Source: Clostridium zeae
Lineage (GTDB): Bacteria; Bacillota; Clostridia; Clostridiales; Clostridiaceae
Length of the DNA: 64,000 nt
Assembly (NCBI RefSeq): GCF_017312485.1
Contig: NZ_BMBA01000001.1
Location: 820,396 to 884,395 of the forward strand
Reading direction: 5' to 3'
Below the pieces are notes generated by a model. That model did no database searches. It was not told the origin of the DNA and worked only from the letters and a program-made list of their open reading frames with translations. Positions 8,514 to 17,395 of this stretch are shown here, piece after piece. Numbering within the stretch: position 1 is the first letter of the stretch; every line of letters begins with the position of its first letter. The position numbers and the translations under genes were made by a program.

Positions 8514-9074
8514 TTAAACCACCTCCAGTTTAAGATTTAATACTTTCTCTTTCAATTTCTTCTTTCCTCTGTAAATTCTATTATCAATAGATGACTTTGT
8601 AACATTCAGTTTTATTGCTATTTCTTCTGCTTTATATCCTAAAAAGAATTTTAGAATAAATATTTCTCTGTCCATTGGTTCAAGTTCATTTATTAGTTTT
8701 AATATTTCTTTTTCATTTTCCTTAGTTATCAGTTCATCTTCAATGGATTTTTCACTAGCAATTTCAATTGCATCCAAAATCATTTCAGCAGTCTTAATCT
8801 TCTTTCTATAAAAATCAATTGCTTTAAATTTAGATACTGCAAAGATCCACTGTTTGAAATTTGTTGTGTCTCCTTGAAACTTACCAGCATTATTCCATAC
8901 TGATAAGAATACATCATTAATGCATTCTTCTAATAAACCGTCATCTTTAAATACTCCAAGAACCTTGTATACCGTTCCTTTCACAATTGGAAGGTAATTG
9001 TCAATGATATAGTCCAAGGCATCTTCATGACCAGCCTTTAATCTTTTAATATAATTTTTCTCGTCTGATTTCAT
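8514..9074 (-). CDS. ECF-family RNA polymerase sigma factor
   Basis: I start at the ATG at 9074 (MKSDEKNYIKRLKAG), because an AAGGAG ribosome binding site lies inside the longer frame that begins at 9092. The 186-aa protein has sigma region 2 (about residues 20-85: YLPIVKGTVYKVLG, EECINDVFLSVW) and region 4 (about 120-180: LEPMDREIFILKFFLG, YKAEEIAIKLNVTKSSIDNR). It is the first gene of a two-gene operon with its membrane anti-sigma, and the pair is expected to control envelope-stress genes and itself. A convincing ECF promoter upstream was not identified. Confidence 0.9.
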   Translation of the reverse strand: MKSDEKNYIKRLKAGHEDALDYIIDNYLPIVKGTVYKVLGVFKDDGLLEECINDVFLSVWNNAGKFQGDTTNFKQWIFAVSKFKAIDFYRKKIKTAEMILDAIEIASEKSIEDELITKENEKEILKLINELEPMDREIFILKFFLGYKAEEIAIKLNVTKSSIDNRIYRGKKKLKEKVLNLKLEVV

Positions 9075-9750
9075 AGTATATCTCCTTAGCATAAGGGTAC
9101 TTCTTGTAAAAGCTTTTACACTCTATATAACGTAATTTCTAAAATTTATTCTCATGTTTTTCGTAACTTTCTTGAAAATTTATGTACTTTTTTAATAAGT
9201 TACTAAATTATACAACAATATTATAAATACGGTATATATATTTTCATCTTGAAATCCTCGTTTATATCTAAACTCTCTAAATCTTATTCTGAAGATATTC
9301 ATGCATTTCTTTTTTTCAACTACTAACACTTCTCCTTTACCAATCTGTAAACGAACTATCAAAGAATTATTCCATCAGCATCAGTATTCATTATCAACAA
9401 AAAATCGTTACATATATAAAATATAAACAATTTCCACTTTTACACAAGATATAAAAATATTATATTAACTTAATTTTGCCTTTTTGTGTATTATTTCAAA
9501 GCTATCAAGTGATTTTTTAACATAATTGCAGCACATTATGTGAAATAACTTGTCATGCCAAATTATAGCATTTGATAATTTTTCCCACTTAATGTATTAT
9601 CTAACTTGTCCCATATGGTTAATAAACAAAAGAAAGCCATATTAAGAAATGAATTTTCATGTTACTCGAGAAACATACCTAACTCGATATATTACTTGAA
9701 AAACACAAATCAATGTAATATAAATATAGAATTTTTGGAGGAATTTTTTC
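9075..9750. other. Intergenic region, about 660 bp
   Basis: Very AT-rich divergent region between the ECF sigma gene and the small secreted-protein gene. I see the two ribosome binding sites at its ends but no ORF with a ribosome binding site, no strong hairpin with a T-run, and no recognisable RNA motif. Confidence 0.5.
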
Positions 9751-10092
9751 ATGAATAAAAAATTATTAAGCTTAGCCATTTCAGGAATCATTGCAGCAAC
9801 TTCATTACCAGCAACAAGCGCATTTGCAGCAACTTTAAATACTACAAATAAAATATCGAGTAATTTTTCAACAGCTAGTGCTACTTATACACAGTTAGAT
9901 GCAGCATATTTTGTAAGTGCAAAAATATATGCAAGTAAAAGTACTTCTTCTAAAGTAGTTGCAACAATTTCACATTCTACTTTAAATATTTACGATTGTG
10001 GAAGCAGTAAGTTTTATGCAGTAAAAGACATCCCTGGGACATCAGGCTGGTGTTATGTTAAAATCTCTGATGTAGATCATATTGTTCCATAA
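9751..10092 (+). CDS. Small secreted protein with a bacterial SH3-like domain
   Basis: The 113-aa product starts at an ATG with GGAGGAATTTTTTC upstream. Residues 1-26 are a Sec signal peptide (MNKKLLSLAISGIIAATSLP, cleavage after A-F-A). After a short Ser/Thr/Asn linker, residues about 50-113 resemble a bacterial SH3 module (VSAKIYASKSTSSKVVATI, GWCYVKISDV). Two cysteines near residues 89 and 104 could form a disulfide. SH3-like domains in Firmicutes often bind cell wall. The assignment rests on pattern only. No neighbour suggests a specific role. Confidence 0.7.
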   Translation: MNKKLLSLAISGIIAATSLPATSAFAATLNTTNKISSNFSTASATYTQLDAAYFVSAKIYASKSTSSKVVATISHSTLNIYDCGSSKFYAVKDIPGTSGWCYVKISDVDHIVP

Positions 10093-10316
10093 GATATATA
10101 TATTATTGACATAAACTTGAATGGGTATAGTTATATGAGGTCTTTGGCAAATTTAAACCTTCAAAAGAATTTGTAACTAATATATTTTTGAAATTAAATT
10201 GCTATTATATTTTTATAAAGATGGCCAACTCTAAAACTAAATTTTCTAAAGTTCTACTGTTTTCTAACCAGAGCTTTTACAAATATAAGTTAATTATAGA
10301 GTTATACATCTATGAT

Positions 10317-10354
10317 AAAGAGCTAGTAAAACATAATTGTTTTACTAGCTCTTT
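10317..10354 (+). terminator. Strong hairpin terminator
   Basis: A 17-bp stem (10317-10333 with 10338-10354; core AAAGAGCTAGTAAAAC) with a 4-nt loop and a TTTT tail. It lies 225 nt after the secreted-protein stop and 120 nt beyond the end of the convergent CorC/HlyC gene. The long distance leaves room for a long 3' UTR or a short RNA between 10093 and 10354; a TTGACA at 10106-10111 is present but its -10 is poor. Confidence 0.8.
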
Positions 10355-10475
10355 TGCATATTTTAATAAATTTATTTTATTTTGTAGTATATATATTTAA
10401 CTTTAAAAATCCGTTTTTATTGTTTAAAATGTCATTTAAACTATACGTAATCATGTATTTGGTAAATATATAACC

Positions 10476-11771
10476 TTAATTTTTAGATACACTTTTAATA
10501 AGTACTTTGCTAATTCTCTTTCTGTCACACTTTAATACAATAAACTCGTAATTCTCATAAACAACTTTATCGTTAACTTGGGGATATGATGTTAACTGAG
10601 AATAAATCCATCCTCCAATGGTATCAATGTTTTCTGGATCAATAGAGGTATTTAATAATTCATTTATATCATCAAGAATGATTTTACCATCTACAATGTA
10701 ATTATCATCTTCTGTTTTAGTAATTTCCTCCCCTTCCTCATCGAACTCATCTTGAATTTCTCCAACAATTTCTTCTAAAATATCCTCATTTGTTACTAAG
10801 CCAGAAGTTCCACCATATTCATCGATAATTATAGCCATCTGAGCTTTTTCTTTCTTGAATACCTTCAATAATTCGCTGATTGACATAGCCTCAGGAACAA
10901 ACTTAATATCCCTAATGATATCTTCTATATTTTGCTTACTTCCTTCAATTTTCAGCCTATATAAATCCTTAATGTGAATAAATCCAATAACATTATCTTT
11001 ACTTTTCCTACATACCGGATATCTAGTTAACTGTTCTTGCAGTGCATATGCTATTATATCCTCAAAAGAGTCCTCAATAAAAATGCATGCCATATCAGTA
11101 CGAGGTATCATTATATCCTTTACAGTTGTTTCTGAAAAATCAAAGATATTATCTACAAAGGTTAATTCAGTTTTATCTATTAATCCATGATTATAGCTTT
11201 CCGCAACCAATATTTTTATTTCTTCATCAGTATGAGCAGCTTCATGTTCGTCAACTTGTGAAATCCCAAATATCTTTAATACCAAGTTTGTACTATGGTT
11301 AAAAAGCCACATTATAGGATAAGAAATTCTATAAAACATTATAAGAGGTAAAGCTGTATACATAGCTACCTTCTCCGCACTTATGATTGCCAATGATTTA
11401 GGAGCTAACTCTCCAAGTACTATATGGAAGCCTGTTATAATTGCAAAGCCTAACACAAAGGAAATTGAATGTATAGCAGATTCTGGCAGATGAAATAGAT
11501 TAAATAACGGCATTAACATATCTGCAACAGTAGGCTCTCCTACCCATCCTAAACCTAAAGAAGCTAAGGTTATACCTAGCTGGCAAGCTGATAAGTATGA
11601 ATTTAGATCCTTAACAACCCTTAAAGTGTGTTTTGCATTTCTATCTCCTTCAAGCACCAAGGTTTCTATTCTAGACTTTCTGACCTTTACCATCGCAAAT
11701 TCTGTCGCAACGAAAAAAGCATTCATAAGTACAAGTAATAATACAATAGCAACATTTATTAAAATAATCAT
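10476..11771 (-). CDS. Hemolysin C/CorC-type membrane protein (DUF21-CBS-CBS-CorC_HlyC)
   Basis: I start at the ATG at 11771 (MIILINVAIVLLLVLMNAFF); an upstream TTG frame start coincides with the GAGGAGG ribosome binding site. The 431-aa protein has an N-terminal DUF21/CNNM membrane region of three to four helices (about 1-190, with FFVATEFAMVKVRKSRIE), a CBS pair (about 205-325, including IMIPRTDMA and YPVCRKSKDNVIGFIHIKDL) and a C-terminal CorC_HlyC domain (about 335-425). Proteins of this build are linked to magnesium/cobalt efflux or cation homeostasis; the hemolysin label is historical. It is transcribed alone. Confidence 0.92.
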   Translation of the reverse strand: MIILINVAIVLLLVLMNAFFVATEFAMVKVRKSRIETLVLEGDRNAKHTLRVVKDLNSYLSACQLGITLASLGLGWVGEPTVADMLMPLFNLFHLPESAIHSISFVLGFAIITGFHIVLGELAPKSLAIISAEKVAMYTALPLIMFYRISYPIMWLFNHSTNLVLKIFGISQVDEHEAAHTDEEIKILVAESYNHGLIDKTELTFVDNIFDFSETTVKDIMIPRTDMACIFIEDSFEDIIAYALQEQLTRYPVCRKSKDNVIGFIHIKDLYRLKIEGSKQNIEDIIRDIKFVPEAMSISELLKVFKKEKAQMAIIIDEYGGTSGLVTNEDILEEIVGEIQDEFDEEGEEITKTEDDNYIVDGKIILDDINELLNTSIDPENIDTIGGWIYSQLTSYPQVNDKVVYENYEFIVLKCDRKRISKVLIKSVSKN

Positions 11772-11934
11772 AAATAAGTAGATCCTCCTCAAGTCATAAC
11801 ATGTTCTTATTTATATAGTTTTATGAATTAAAATAGTTAACTAATATTATATCATACTTATGTAACGCATTTAGTATAAAGTGAATCAATAATTGTAAAC
11901 AAACTAAGTTTTATGTCGTTTTCAAAACCCTAAT

Positions 11935-12804
11935 TTACTTAATAAGTATTTTCATAAGTTTATTATAAAGGGGATTAACCATATACCCTGTAGGACTATG
12001 GGAATACCTTTTTCCTGTATTAAGCTTACTTATCTTTTCCATTTCTTCAATAGACAGTTCAAAGTCAAACAACTGGATATTTTCTTTAATTCTTTTTGGG
12101 TTTGATGATTTTGGAATTATAATAATTCCCCTTTGTATATGCCAACGTAAGATCACTTGAGCCACTGTTTTCTTATGATTAGTTGCAATCTCTTTTAGTA
12201 CTGTATTATTAAATAACTCTTTATTACCTTGTCCTAATGGAGCCCAAGCTTCATGTAAAATTTTATGCTTCGCCAAATAATTATGTAATTCATCTTGTGG
12301 AAACTCTGGATGAGTTTCAATTTGGTTAATCATTGGCGTTATTTTCGACTGTTTCATTAATCTCTCAAGGTGCTGAACTTCAAAATTCGCAACTCCTATG
12401 ACTTTGATTTTCCCCTCTAGGTATAGTTCCTCCATAGCTCTCCAGGCTTCAATATAACCAGGTGCTGCAAAATGAATTAAATACATATCGATATAGTCTA
12501 TACTTAAATTTTTACAGGTTCTTTCAAAGGCTTTCTTAGTAGCTTCATAACCAAGCTCCGTATTCCACACTTTAGAGGTGATAAAAAACTCCTCTCTTGG
12601 TATTTTACTTTTCTGAATTTCTAACCCTAAAGCTTTTTCATTCCCATATATTTTAGCCGTATCGAAATGACGATAACCGATTTTAATAGCCTCTCCTACT
12701 GCTATTTCGAAATCTTCTCTCTTAGTTATTTTATACACTCCAAAGCCTACTTGAGGAATTTTCACGCCATTAAATGCTTCAATTTCTTTATTAATTAAAT
12801 TCAT
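11935..12804 (-). CDS. Aldo/keto reductase
   Basis: The 289-aa protein has the AKR (beta/alpha)8 signatures and a complete catalytic tetrad: Asp48 and Tyr53 (GYRHFDTAKIYGNE), Lys78 (FFITSKVW) and His111 (YIDMYLIHF). The C-terminal I-I-P-K-S-S-N-P-x-R-I-x-E-N motif binds NADPH. It reduces aldehydes or ketones, and the physiological substrate is unknown. It lies 24 nt after an ArsR-type repressor gene on the same strand, so it is probably controlled by that regulator. Confidence 0.92.
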   Translation of the reverse strand: MNLINKEIEAFNGVKIPQVGFGVYKITKREDFEIAVGEAIKIGYRHFDTAKIYGNEKALGLEIQKSKIPREEFFITSKVWNTELGYEATKKAFERTCKNLSIDYIDMYLIHFAAPGYIEAWRAMEELYLEGKIKVIGVANFEVQHLERLMKQSKITPMINQIETHPEFPQDELHNYLAKHKILHEAWAPLGQGNKELFNNTVLKEIATNHKKTVAQVILRWHIQRGIIIIPKSSNPKRIKENIQLFDFELSIEEMEKISKLNTGKRYSHSPTGYMVNPLYNKLMKILIK

Positions 12805-12828
12805 TTATTTACTCCTTTCAGGACAAAT

Positions 12829-13194
12829 TTATATTTTTGTTTCATCTGAACTCATCTTCCAGCAATCAACCATAAATTCTTCAAGATGAGAAAATAATGC
12901 TTTCATCAAAACTAGTCCGCTTTTATTTGGATTATTTATATGATAAAAATTCATCGTCCCTTGTTTTACCACATTCACAATTTTTGCTTCTTTTAATATC
13001 TTCAAATGATGAGAAACTGCAGGTCGTGATAGGTTTGTTCTTTTACTTATTTCTCCAACTCTCATTCCCGGATAACTTCCTTTAGACAAACTTAAAATAA
13101 TTAATTGTCTAGTCTCATCTCCAATAGCTGTTAGCACAGGTCTACATTCTCTAAATTCCTTTTCCAGCTGCTCTAGATTTTCTAATTCATTCAT
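12829..13194 (-). CDS. ArsR-family HTH regulator
   Basis: I start at the ATG at 13194 (MNELENLEQLEKEFR), which has AAAGGAGCC 7 nt upstream; that site lies inside the longer frame beginning at 13221. The 121-aa protein is a winged helix: ALTAIGDETRQLIILSL-type helix, then VGEISKRTNLSRPAVSHHLKIL as recognition region, then V-V-K-Q-G-T-M-N-F-Y as the wing. The usual metal-binding ELCVCDL motif is absent, so it is probably not an arsenic sensor. It heads an operon with the aldo/keto reductase and likely regulates it. Confidence 0.88.
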   Translation of the reverse strand: MNELENLEQLEKEFRECRPVLTAIGDETRQLIILSLSKGSYPGMRVGEISKRTNLSRPAVSHHLKILKEAKIVNVVKQGTMNFYHINNPNKSGLVLMKALFSHLEEFMVDCWKMSSDETKI

Positions 13195-13325
13195 TGATGT
13201 GGCTCCTTTTATAGATATCAAATAATTTACTTCTTATTATGTCGATAGCTTAATCTTTAATTCATGATAGCAATTTACGATTGCCTTATCAACATTGGTA
13301 AAGTAAATCGAGACGAATATTTTAT

Positions 13326-13382
13326 TATACTGCTAAAGATAATAAGCACTGACACTTTAAGTAGCTTACTTCTATCATCATT
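13326..13382 (-). CDS. Possible 18-aa micro-ORF with a strong ribosome binding site
   Basis: On the minus strand AAGGAGGTAATA is followed by ATG at 13382 and 18 codons (MMIEVSYLKCQCLLSLAV) ending in TAA. A perfect hairpin with a T-run lies immediately upstream (13403-13439). The spacing is textbook, but the peptide resembles nothing I know. It may be the remains of a small membrane peptide gene such as the holin-like toxins, which also follow AAGGAGGT sites. Confidence 0.25.
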
Positions 13383-13393
13383 ATTACCTCCTT

Positions 13394-13439
13394 GAAAAAT
13401 AAGACTACTCTTACCCATGTCACTGAGGTAAGAGTAGTC
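13394..13439 (-). terminator. 12-bp hairpin with T-run
   Basis: Arms GACTACTCTTAC (13403-13414) and GTAAGAGTAGTC (13428-13439) are perfectly complementary. On the minus strand the stem is followed by TTATTTTTC, so it terminates minus-strand transcription. It lies about 350 nt past the end of the alpha/beta hydrolase gene and directly upstream of the micro-ORF ribosome binding site. Confidence 0.75.
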
Positions 13440-13789
13440 AATATCATAATATATATTTACAATTTTTCTCATTCCAAAAAAGTCCACGTCATTTATGGTA
13501 TGGTTCTACGTAACTAGTATAACGGTGCATTTTTATTACTTGTCACGAGGCTGGCACCGTAATAGACTCTAATCTTACTATTGGTTTTATTTCTGTTACT
13601 TAGCATTAAATTCATCATTATTATAATTTAACATAATCGCAAATGGCTCTCTTATTACTGCATCAGTTAATTCTTTAAAGTGATTAATAAAATTTTCTTT
13701 AATTAAAATATCTCGCTACATGCTTTCTAACAACTATAATTCCAAATGTAAGTTTCATAATCTCCAACTTCTAATTAACTTAAAATACC
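13440..13789. other. Intergenic region with a possible decayed ORF
   Basis: On the minus strand a 37-residue open tail (RDILIKENFINHFKEL...DEFNAK) ends at the stop at 13596-13598. Just upstream, in another frame, is a short ATG-initiated stretch (MKLTFGIIVVRKHVARY). A single frameshift would join them. I do not recognise the protein, so this is a weak relic candidate. Confidence 0.3.
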
Positions 13790-14956
13790 CTATCGATCAC
13801 TTGTTCTAGGTGCAGAAGGGCCAAGACCAATGGAACAAAGCCAATTAAGTACTACCTCATGCAAAACATTGATGTTGTCTACCTGGCAGTGTTCTAATCC
13901 ACCAAGTCTTCTATCCTCTATGGCGAAGAACGTCTTGTTTTCCGAACCAGCCTGCTCGTAATTTTTAAGAGCTTGCGTTAGCGGATTAGGCTGAACTAAT
14001 ATCTCTTCCGCACCGTGCATCACAAGAAGTGGGCATTTTATCTGGTGAAGCACACCCTCTAGATTGTATGCAAAACGAGGATTTTCCGCAAAGTCATCCA
14101 AGCTTTTTGCACCCAGAATTTTCATGCCGTGAGCAGCCAAACTTGGTGGCATCCATTTTAGCATTGCTTCCCAGTCGAATGCGTGGGTGCCTCCGTCAGA
14201 GATTACGGCAGCAATCCTGTCGTCGAAAGAAGCAAATCTAAGGGAGTCATATGCAGCAAAACTCTCACCATGAACAATAATCTTGCTAGGATCCACTTCC
14301 GGTCTAGTTAGAAGAAAGTCAATTGCTCTTGAATGAAAAGCCTCGCTGTCAGCTCGCCTACCCTTTCCCTTTTCGTACATTGAAAGACCAGTTCCAGGCT
14401 GATCATAGACCATAAAGTTATATCCACAGGAAATAAAAGCTGGCCCTAACCAGAAATAGTTCTCAACTGACCACTCATCACCACCATTGAGAGCCAAAAT
14501 TGTGGGTTTCGGACCTTTTATCCAAGAAGGTGAGAAAAAGTACCCATCCAACTTGACAGCATCATAATCTACTTGGATTTTCTCTGGTTTGACATCGAAG
14601 TACTTTCCGGCAGCTTCGAAGAGTTCATTTACTTTCCTAAATATGCGGATTTTCTCGGTGTCATTCTCCATTACAGCATATTCAGCTATTCGGTAGTAAT
14701 TCAAAGCACGAATGTAGCAGTTACGTGCTGTATACCAGTTTCCAACCTCCTCTGCCCACTTGCCATGTTTTTCCAAAGCCTCTGCTGTTATGAGCCATTC
14801 CCTATGCCATGTTTCCTTATCGTTTGGATCTATTTTTTTGCATGCTTCATAAATTTCGGTGACGTCAGTAGCACCAAGACTTGCCATGCCTAAAGCTTTA
14901 GTTACTTGATACGACATCATATAGTTGTTTGGCCAACGGCTGAACTCAATTGACAT
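13790..14956 (-). CDS. Alpha/beta hydrolase, DHPON-hydrolase/FrsA-like, foreign composition
   Basis: The 388-aa protein has a helical N-terminal region (about 1-130) followed by an alpha/beta hydrolase core. The nucleophile elbow is GESFA (Ser232). The acid position near 317-318 reads HGAEEILV, with Glu where Asp is usual. The catalytic His is probably His356 (GLEHC). A helical N-cap plus such a core is typical of the 2,6-dihydropseudooxynicotine hydrolase and dipeptidyl-aminopeptidase-like group. The gene is clearly richer in G+C than its surroundings (27 of 60 bases in 14041-14100) and uses GC-ending codons, which suggests recent transfer. It starts at an ATG with GAAGGAGGATACTGC upstream and overlaps a 44-codon ORF. 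Confidence 0.85.
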   Translation of the reverse strand: MSIEFSRWPNNYMMSYQVTKALGMASLGATDVTEIYEACKKIDPNDKETWHREWLITAEALEKHGKWAEEVGNWYTARNCYIRALNYYRIAEYAVMENDTEKIRIFRKVNELFEAAGKYFDVKPEKIQVDYDAVKLDGYFFSPSWIKGPKPTILALNGGDEWSVENYFWLGPAFISCGYNFMVYDQPGTGLSMYEKGKGRRADSEAFHSRAIDFLLTRPEVDPSKIIVHGESFAAYDSLRFASFDDRIAAVISDGGTHAFDWEAMLKWMPPSLAAHGMKILGAKSLDDFAENPRFAYNLEGVLHQIKCPLLVMHGAEEILVQPNPLTQALKNYEQAGSENKTFFAIEDRRLGGLEHCQVDNINVLHEVVLNWLCSIGLGPSAPRTSDR

Positions 14957-15080
14957 TGCAGTATCCTCCTTCTCTAGTTCTATTGATTATTCCAGTCCTT
15001 CTCTGATTAAGTACAAGTATGCATGTTTCGAAATAGTAGCACCTATCTATGTCAGTGCCGCGAACTTGCTTCTCTACCAT
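14946..15080 (-). CDS. 44-aa ORF overlapping the hydrolase start
   Basis: A strong site (ATAGGAGGAAATGAT) precedes ATG at 15080. The frame runs 44 codons (MVEKQVRGTDIDRCYYFETC at its start) and ends in a TGA at 14946-14948, inside the first codons of the hydrolase, giving an 11-nt overlap. This looks like translational coupling. The composition matches the hydrolase rather than the AT-rich flanks. I do not recognise the peptide; it may be the truncated start of a larger transferred gene. Confidence 0.4.
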   Translation of the reverse strand: MVEKQVRGTDIDRCYYFETCILVLNQRRTGIINRTREGGYCNVN

Positions 15081-15215
15081 ATCATTTCCTCCTATCAATT
15101 TACTTACTGTTTTTAAGCTACAAGTAAATTTTAAGATATAAAAATAAATCCGCCCTAAAAGGAAAATAAAGCTTTGTAAATAGAATATAAAAAATTATAA
15201 AGAACTAAGAAGCAA

Positions 15216-15261
15216 AAAGGCCACTGCCTGTGTTCTATACTCTCAACCAGCAGTGGTCTTT
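15216..15261 (-). terminator. Terminator of the two-component operon
   Basis: AAAGGCCACTGC (15216-15227) pairs with GCAGTGGTCTTT (15250-15261) with one G-T pair. On the minus strand the stem is followed by a T-run, 23 nt after the kinase stop. Confidence 0.8.
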
Positions 15262-15283
15262 AATTCATTATAGAAAAATAATA

Positions 15284-16336
15284 TTAGTTTTTTTCAAGTG
15301 GAAGGCTGAATCTTATCCCCAAACCGCCATACTCAGAAGAATATGCATAGATTTCTCCACCATGATGTTCAATAATTGATTTACAGCTTGCAAGTCCAAG
15401 TCCTATCCCACCGTTTTCAATTTGCCGGGATTTATCCGCAGTGAAAAATTTAAGGAATAGTGAAGATATATCCTCATCCGGCACTCCAATCCCATTATCC
15501 TCAATTTCAAAATAAGCATAAACCCCTTGTGAGTATCCAGTCATATATACTTTTAACTCATTTTTTCCTCCATATCTTACAACATTACTAAAGAGATTAC
15601 CAAAGACCCGACCTATCATAATTTCATTGACCGTAAGCATCGTATTTGCCGTGAATAAATGTTTGCACACAAGCCCACAGTCAAGTCCTGATAGCTCATA
15701 TTCATATTCTAGGGCAATGGTTTCAAATAATTTTGATGCATCAACGGGTTTCATGGTCATGGATTCTAAATTCAGTTTTTCTTTAGTGAAGCATATAAAA
15801 TCATTGATGAGTTCAGCCATATATTTTGACTTTTTTTGAATCAACTCGTAATATTCCTGCTTTTCATTTTCTGATAGACCCTTGTGCATGGCTAACAGTT
15901 CAGCAAAACCACTAATAGATGTTAATGGTGCTTTTAGATCGTGAGCAATGGCAGCAATCATATCCGTTTGCTCTTTATGTGCTAGTTGGAGCCTCTTTTC
16001 CATCTTATTAAAGTGATTATAAAGATCTCCAATTTCATCATTACTCCTTGGAGCAAGTTGAGGCAATGGATTCACAATATTTATTCTTTCCAATCTGCTA
16101 TTAAGCAGTCCAATGGGTTTTTCTATAAAAAAATAAATATACATAATCAAAATAATAAAGATAAAACATGCAATAGCAAATATAGGAAAGAGTACTCCTA
16201 TATATGAGGGATTAAATAATGAACTAGATATATGTGGATATTCTGCAAAGATAAACTTTAAATAGATTCCAATTGAAATCATAAAAAATATAAACATCAC
16301 CAGAAACAGTAGAGGAAGCTTTATTTTCAGTTTCAT
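15284..16336 (-). CDS. Membrane sensor histidine kinase
   Basis: I start at the ATG at 16336 (MKLKIKLPLLFLVMFIFFMI), with AAGGAGAATGATAGC upstream; the longer frame lies inside the response-regulator gene. The 350-aa protein has two transmembrane helices (about 8-30 and 46-70), a HAMP region, an H-box with the phosphoacceptor His (AAIAHDLKAPLTSISGF), an N-box (GNLFSNVVRYG), and G boxes (EDNGIGVPDED, GGIGLGLASCKSI). The extracytoplasmic loop is very short, so it probably senses a membrane signal or drug through the membrane. It begins 4 nt after its response regulator. Confidence 0.92.
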   Translation of the reverse strand: MKLKIKLPLLFLVMFIFFMISIGIYLKFIFAEYPHISSSLFNPSYIGVLFPIFAIACFIFIILIMYIYFFIEKPIGLLNSRLERINIVNPLPQLAPRSNDEIGDLYNHFNKMEKRLQLAHKEQTDMIAAIAHDLKAPLTSISGFAELLAMHKGLSENEKQEYYELIQKKSKYMAELINDFICFTKEKLNLESMTMKPVDASKLFETIALEYEYELSGLDCGLVCKHLFTANTMLTVNEIMIGRVFGNLFSNVVRYGGKNELKVYMTGYSQGVYAYFEIEDNGIGVPDEDISSLFLKFFTADKSRQIENGGIGLGLASCKSIIEHHGGEIYAYSSEYGGLGIRFSLPLEKN

Positions 16337-16340
16337 GCTA

Positions 16341-17033
16341 TCATTCTCCTTCCTTGTACTTATATCCAATGCCCCAAATTGTTTTAATAAAGTCATATTC
16401 AGGACCAAGTTTCTTACGGATATTTTTTATATGAACCGTTACGGTATTTAATTCTCCATATTCGTCTCCCCATACATATTCATATATCTGCTCACGAGTA
16501 AATGCATTATTGGAGTTATTCATGAGCATGGACAATATTTGAAATTCCTTTGTTGATAAATTAAGCTTTCTATTATTTAGAAATGCTTCAAAGGTCTTAT
16601 CATTCAAGATGAGAGGAGAATTAACAGTTTCTCTATTTGGACTAAGTTCATTCCACTCTTTAAAAAGCCTGTCAACTTTTCTGAAGTTGGCTTTTATCCT
16701 GGAAGTAAGTTCCTGAATACTAAAGGGCTTTGTCATGTAATCATCTGCCCCTATTTCGAGCCCAACGATTTTATCAATATCCGTGCCCCGGGCGCTTAAA
16801 AACAGAATTGGAGCATTATAAGATTTTCTGATGCTTCGGCAAACATCAAGACCATCCATACCAGGCATCATTATATCAAGAATGATGAAATCAATGTGAT
16901 TTTCTTTCAATGCACATAAGGCTTCTTTCCCAGAATATGCTGAAATGGTTTCAAATCCCTCATAACTAAAACTCTTTGTTATTAGTTTTACTATATCTTT
17001 ATCGTCATCTACAACTAATATCTTTTTTTGCAC
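16341..17033 (-). CDS. OmpR-family response regulator
   Basis: The 230-aa protein has a receiver domain with the acidic pocket VVDDDKD, phosphoacceptor Asp53 (IILDIMMPGMDGL) and the conserved Lys of TKPFS. A C-terminal winged-helix DNA-binding domain follows (EFQILSMLM, FTREQIYEYVWG, VHIKNIRKKL). It is the first gene of a two-gene operon with the kinase, and the pair resembles the antibiotic- or envelope-sensing systems of Firmicutes. No target operon is adjacent in the same orientation; the MATE pump 0.9 kb away on the other strand is one possible target, which is inference only. Confidence 0.93.
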   Translation of the reverse strand: MQKKILVVDDDKDIVKLITKSFSYEGFETISAYSGKEALCALKENHIDFIILDIMMPGMDGLDVCRSIRKSYNAPILFLSARGTDIDKIVGLEIGADDYMTKPFSIQELTSRIKANFRKVDRLFKEWNELSPNRETVNSPLILNDKTFEAFLNNRKLNLSTKEFQILSMLMNNSNNAFTREQIYEYVWGDEYGELNTVTVHIKNIRKKLGPEYDFIKTIWGIGYKYKEGE

Positions 17034-17395
17034 TTTTGCACCTCCGAGCTACTTCAATAAGCTTTCTCTTCCACAGTCAAAGTTATAACTTAACTGTAGC
17101 CATTAGCTGAATTAGCAACCAAGCCTAATCGAAAATTACATTTTTAATGCGGTGCCTCGGCTTCTGCTAACATAATCATTTATGATATGCCTGCTATTTT
17201 GAATCAGCATAATTCCACCACAATATATTGACATAGACCCCAATAAATACAATAGTTGACACAGATAGTCCACTGATCCAGTTAATGAGCTGATAATTAC
17301 TTAAATATATTACATTAATTTTCAGTTAAGGTACTACAGTACCTTATATAAAAAGCATAGCACTCTTTTTTTTAATATGCAATTATATGCTTATT
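17034..17395. other. Intergenic region with an inverted repeat
   Basis: No intact gene seen. It contains a 9-2-9 inverted repeat, TAAGGTACT / AGTACCTTA (17327-17335 and 17338-17346), and locally GC-richer bases near 17150-17170. The sequence looks like decayed coding DNA, but I could not recognise a family. Confidence 0.4.

Noticed and set aside
10188-10400. 70-aa plus-strand frame
   Set aside because: It runs straight through a strong terminator hairpin and lacks a ribosome binding site.
13275-13487. 70-aa minus-strand frame
   Set aside because: It reads through a 12-bp hairpin terminator and has no ribosome binding site; the nearby 18-codon ORF in another frame has a better start signal.
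15284-17033. Two-component system as a BceRS-type pair regulating an adjacent ABC exporter
   Set aside because: No ABC exporter is next to it; the nearest pump is a MATE gene on the other strand, and the nearest ABC-2 operon is about 35 kb away with its own TetR.
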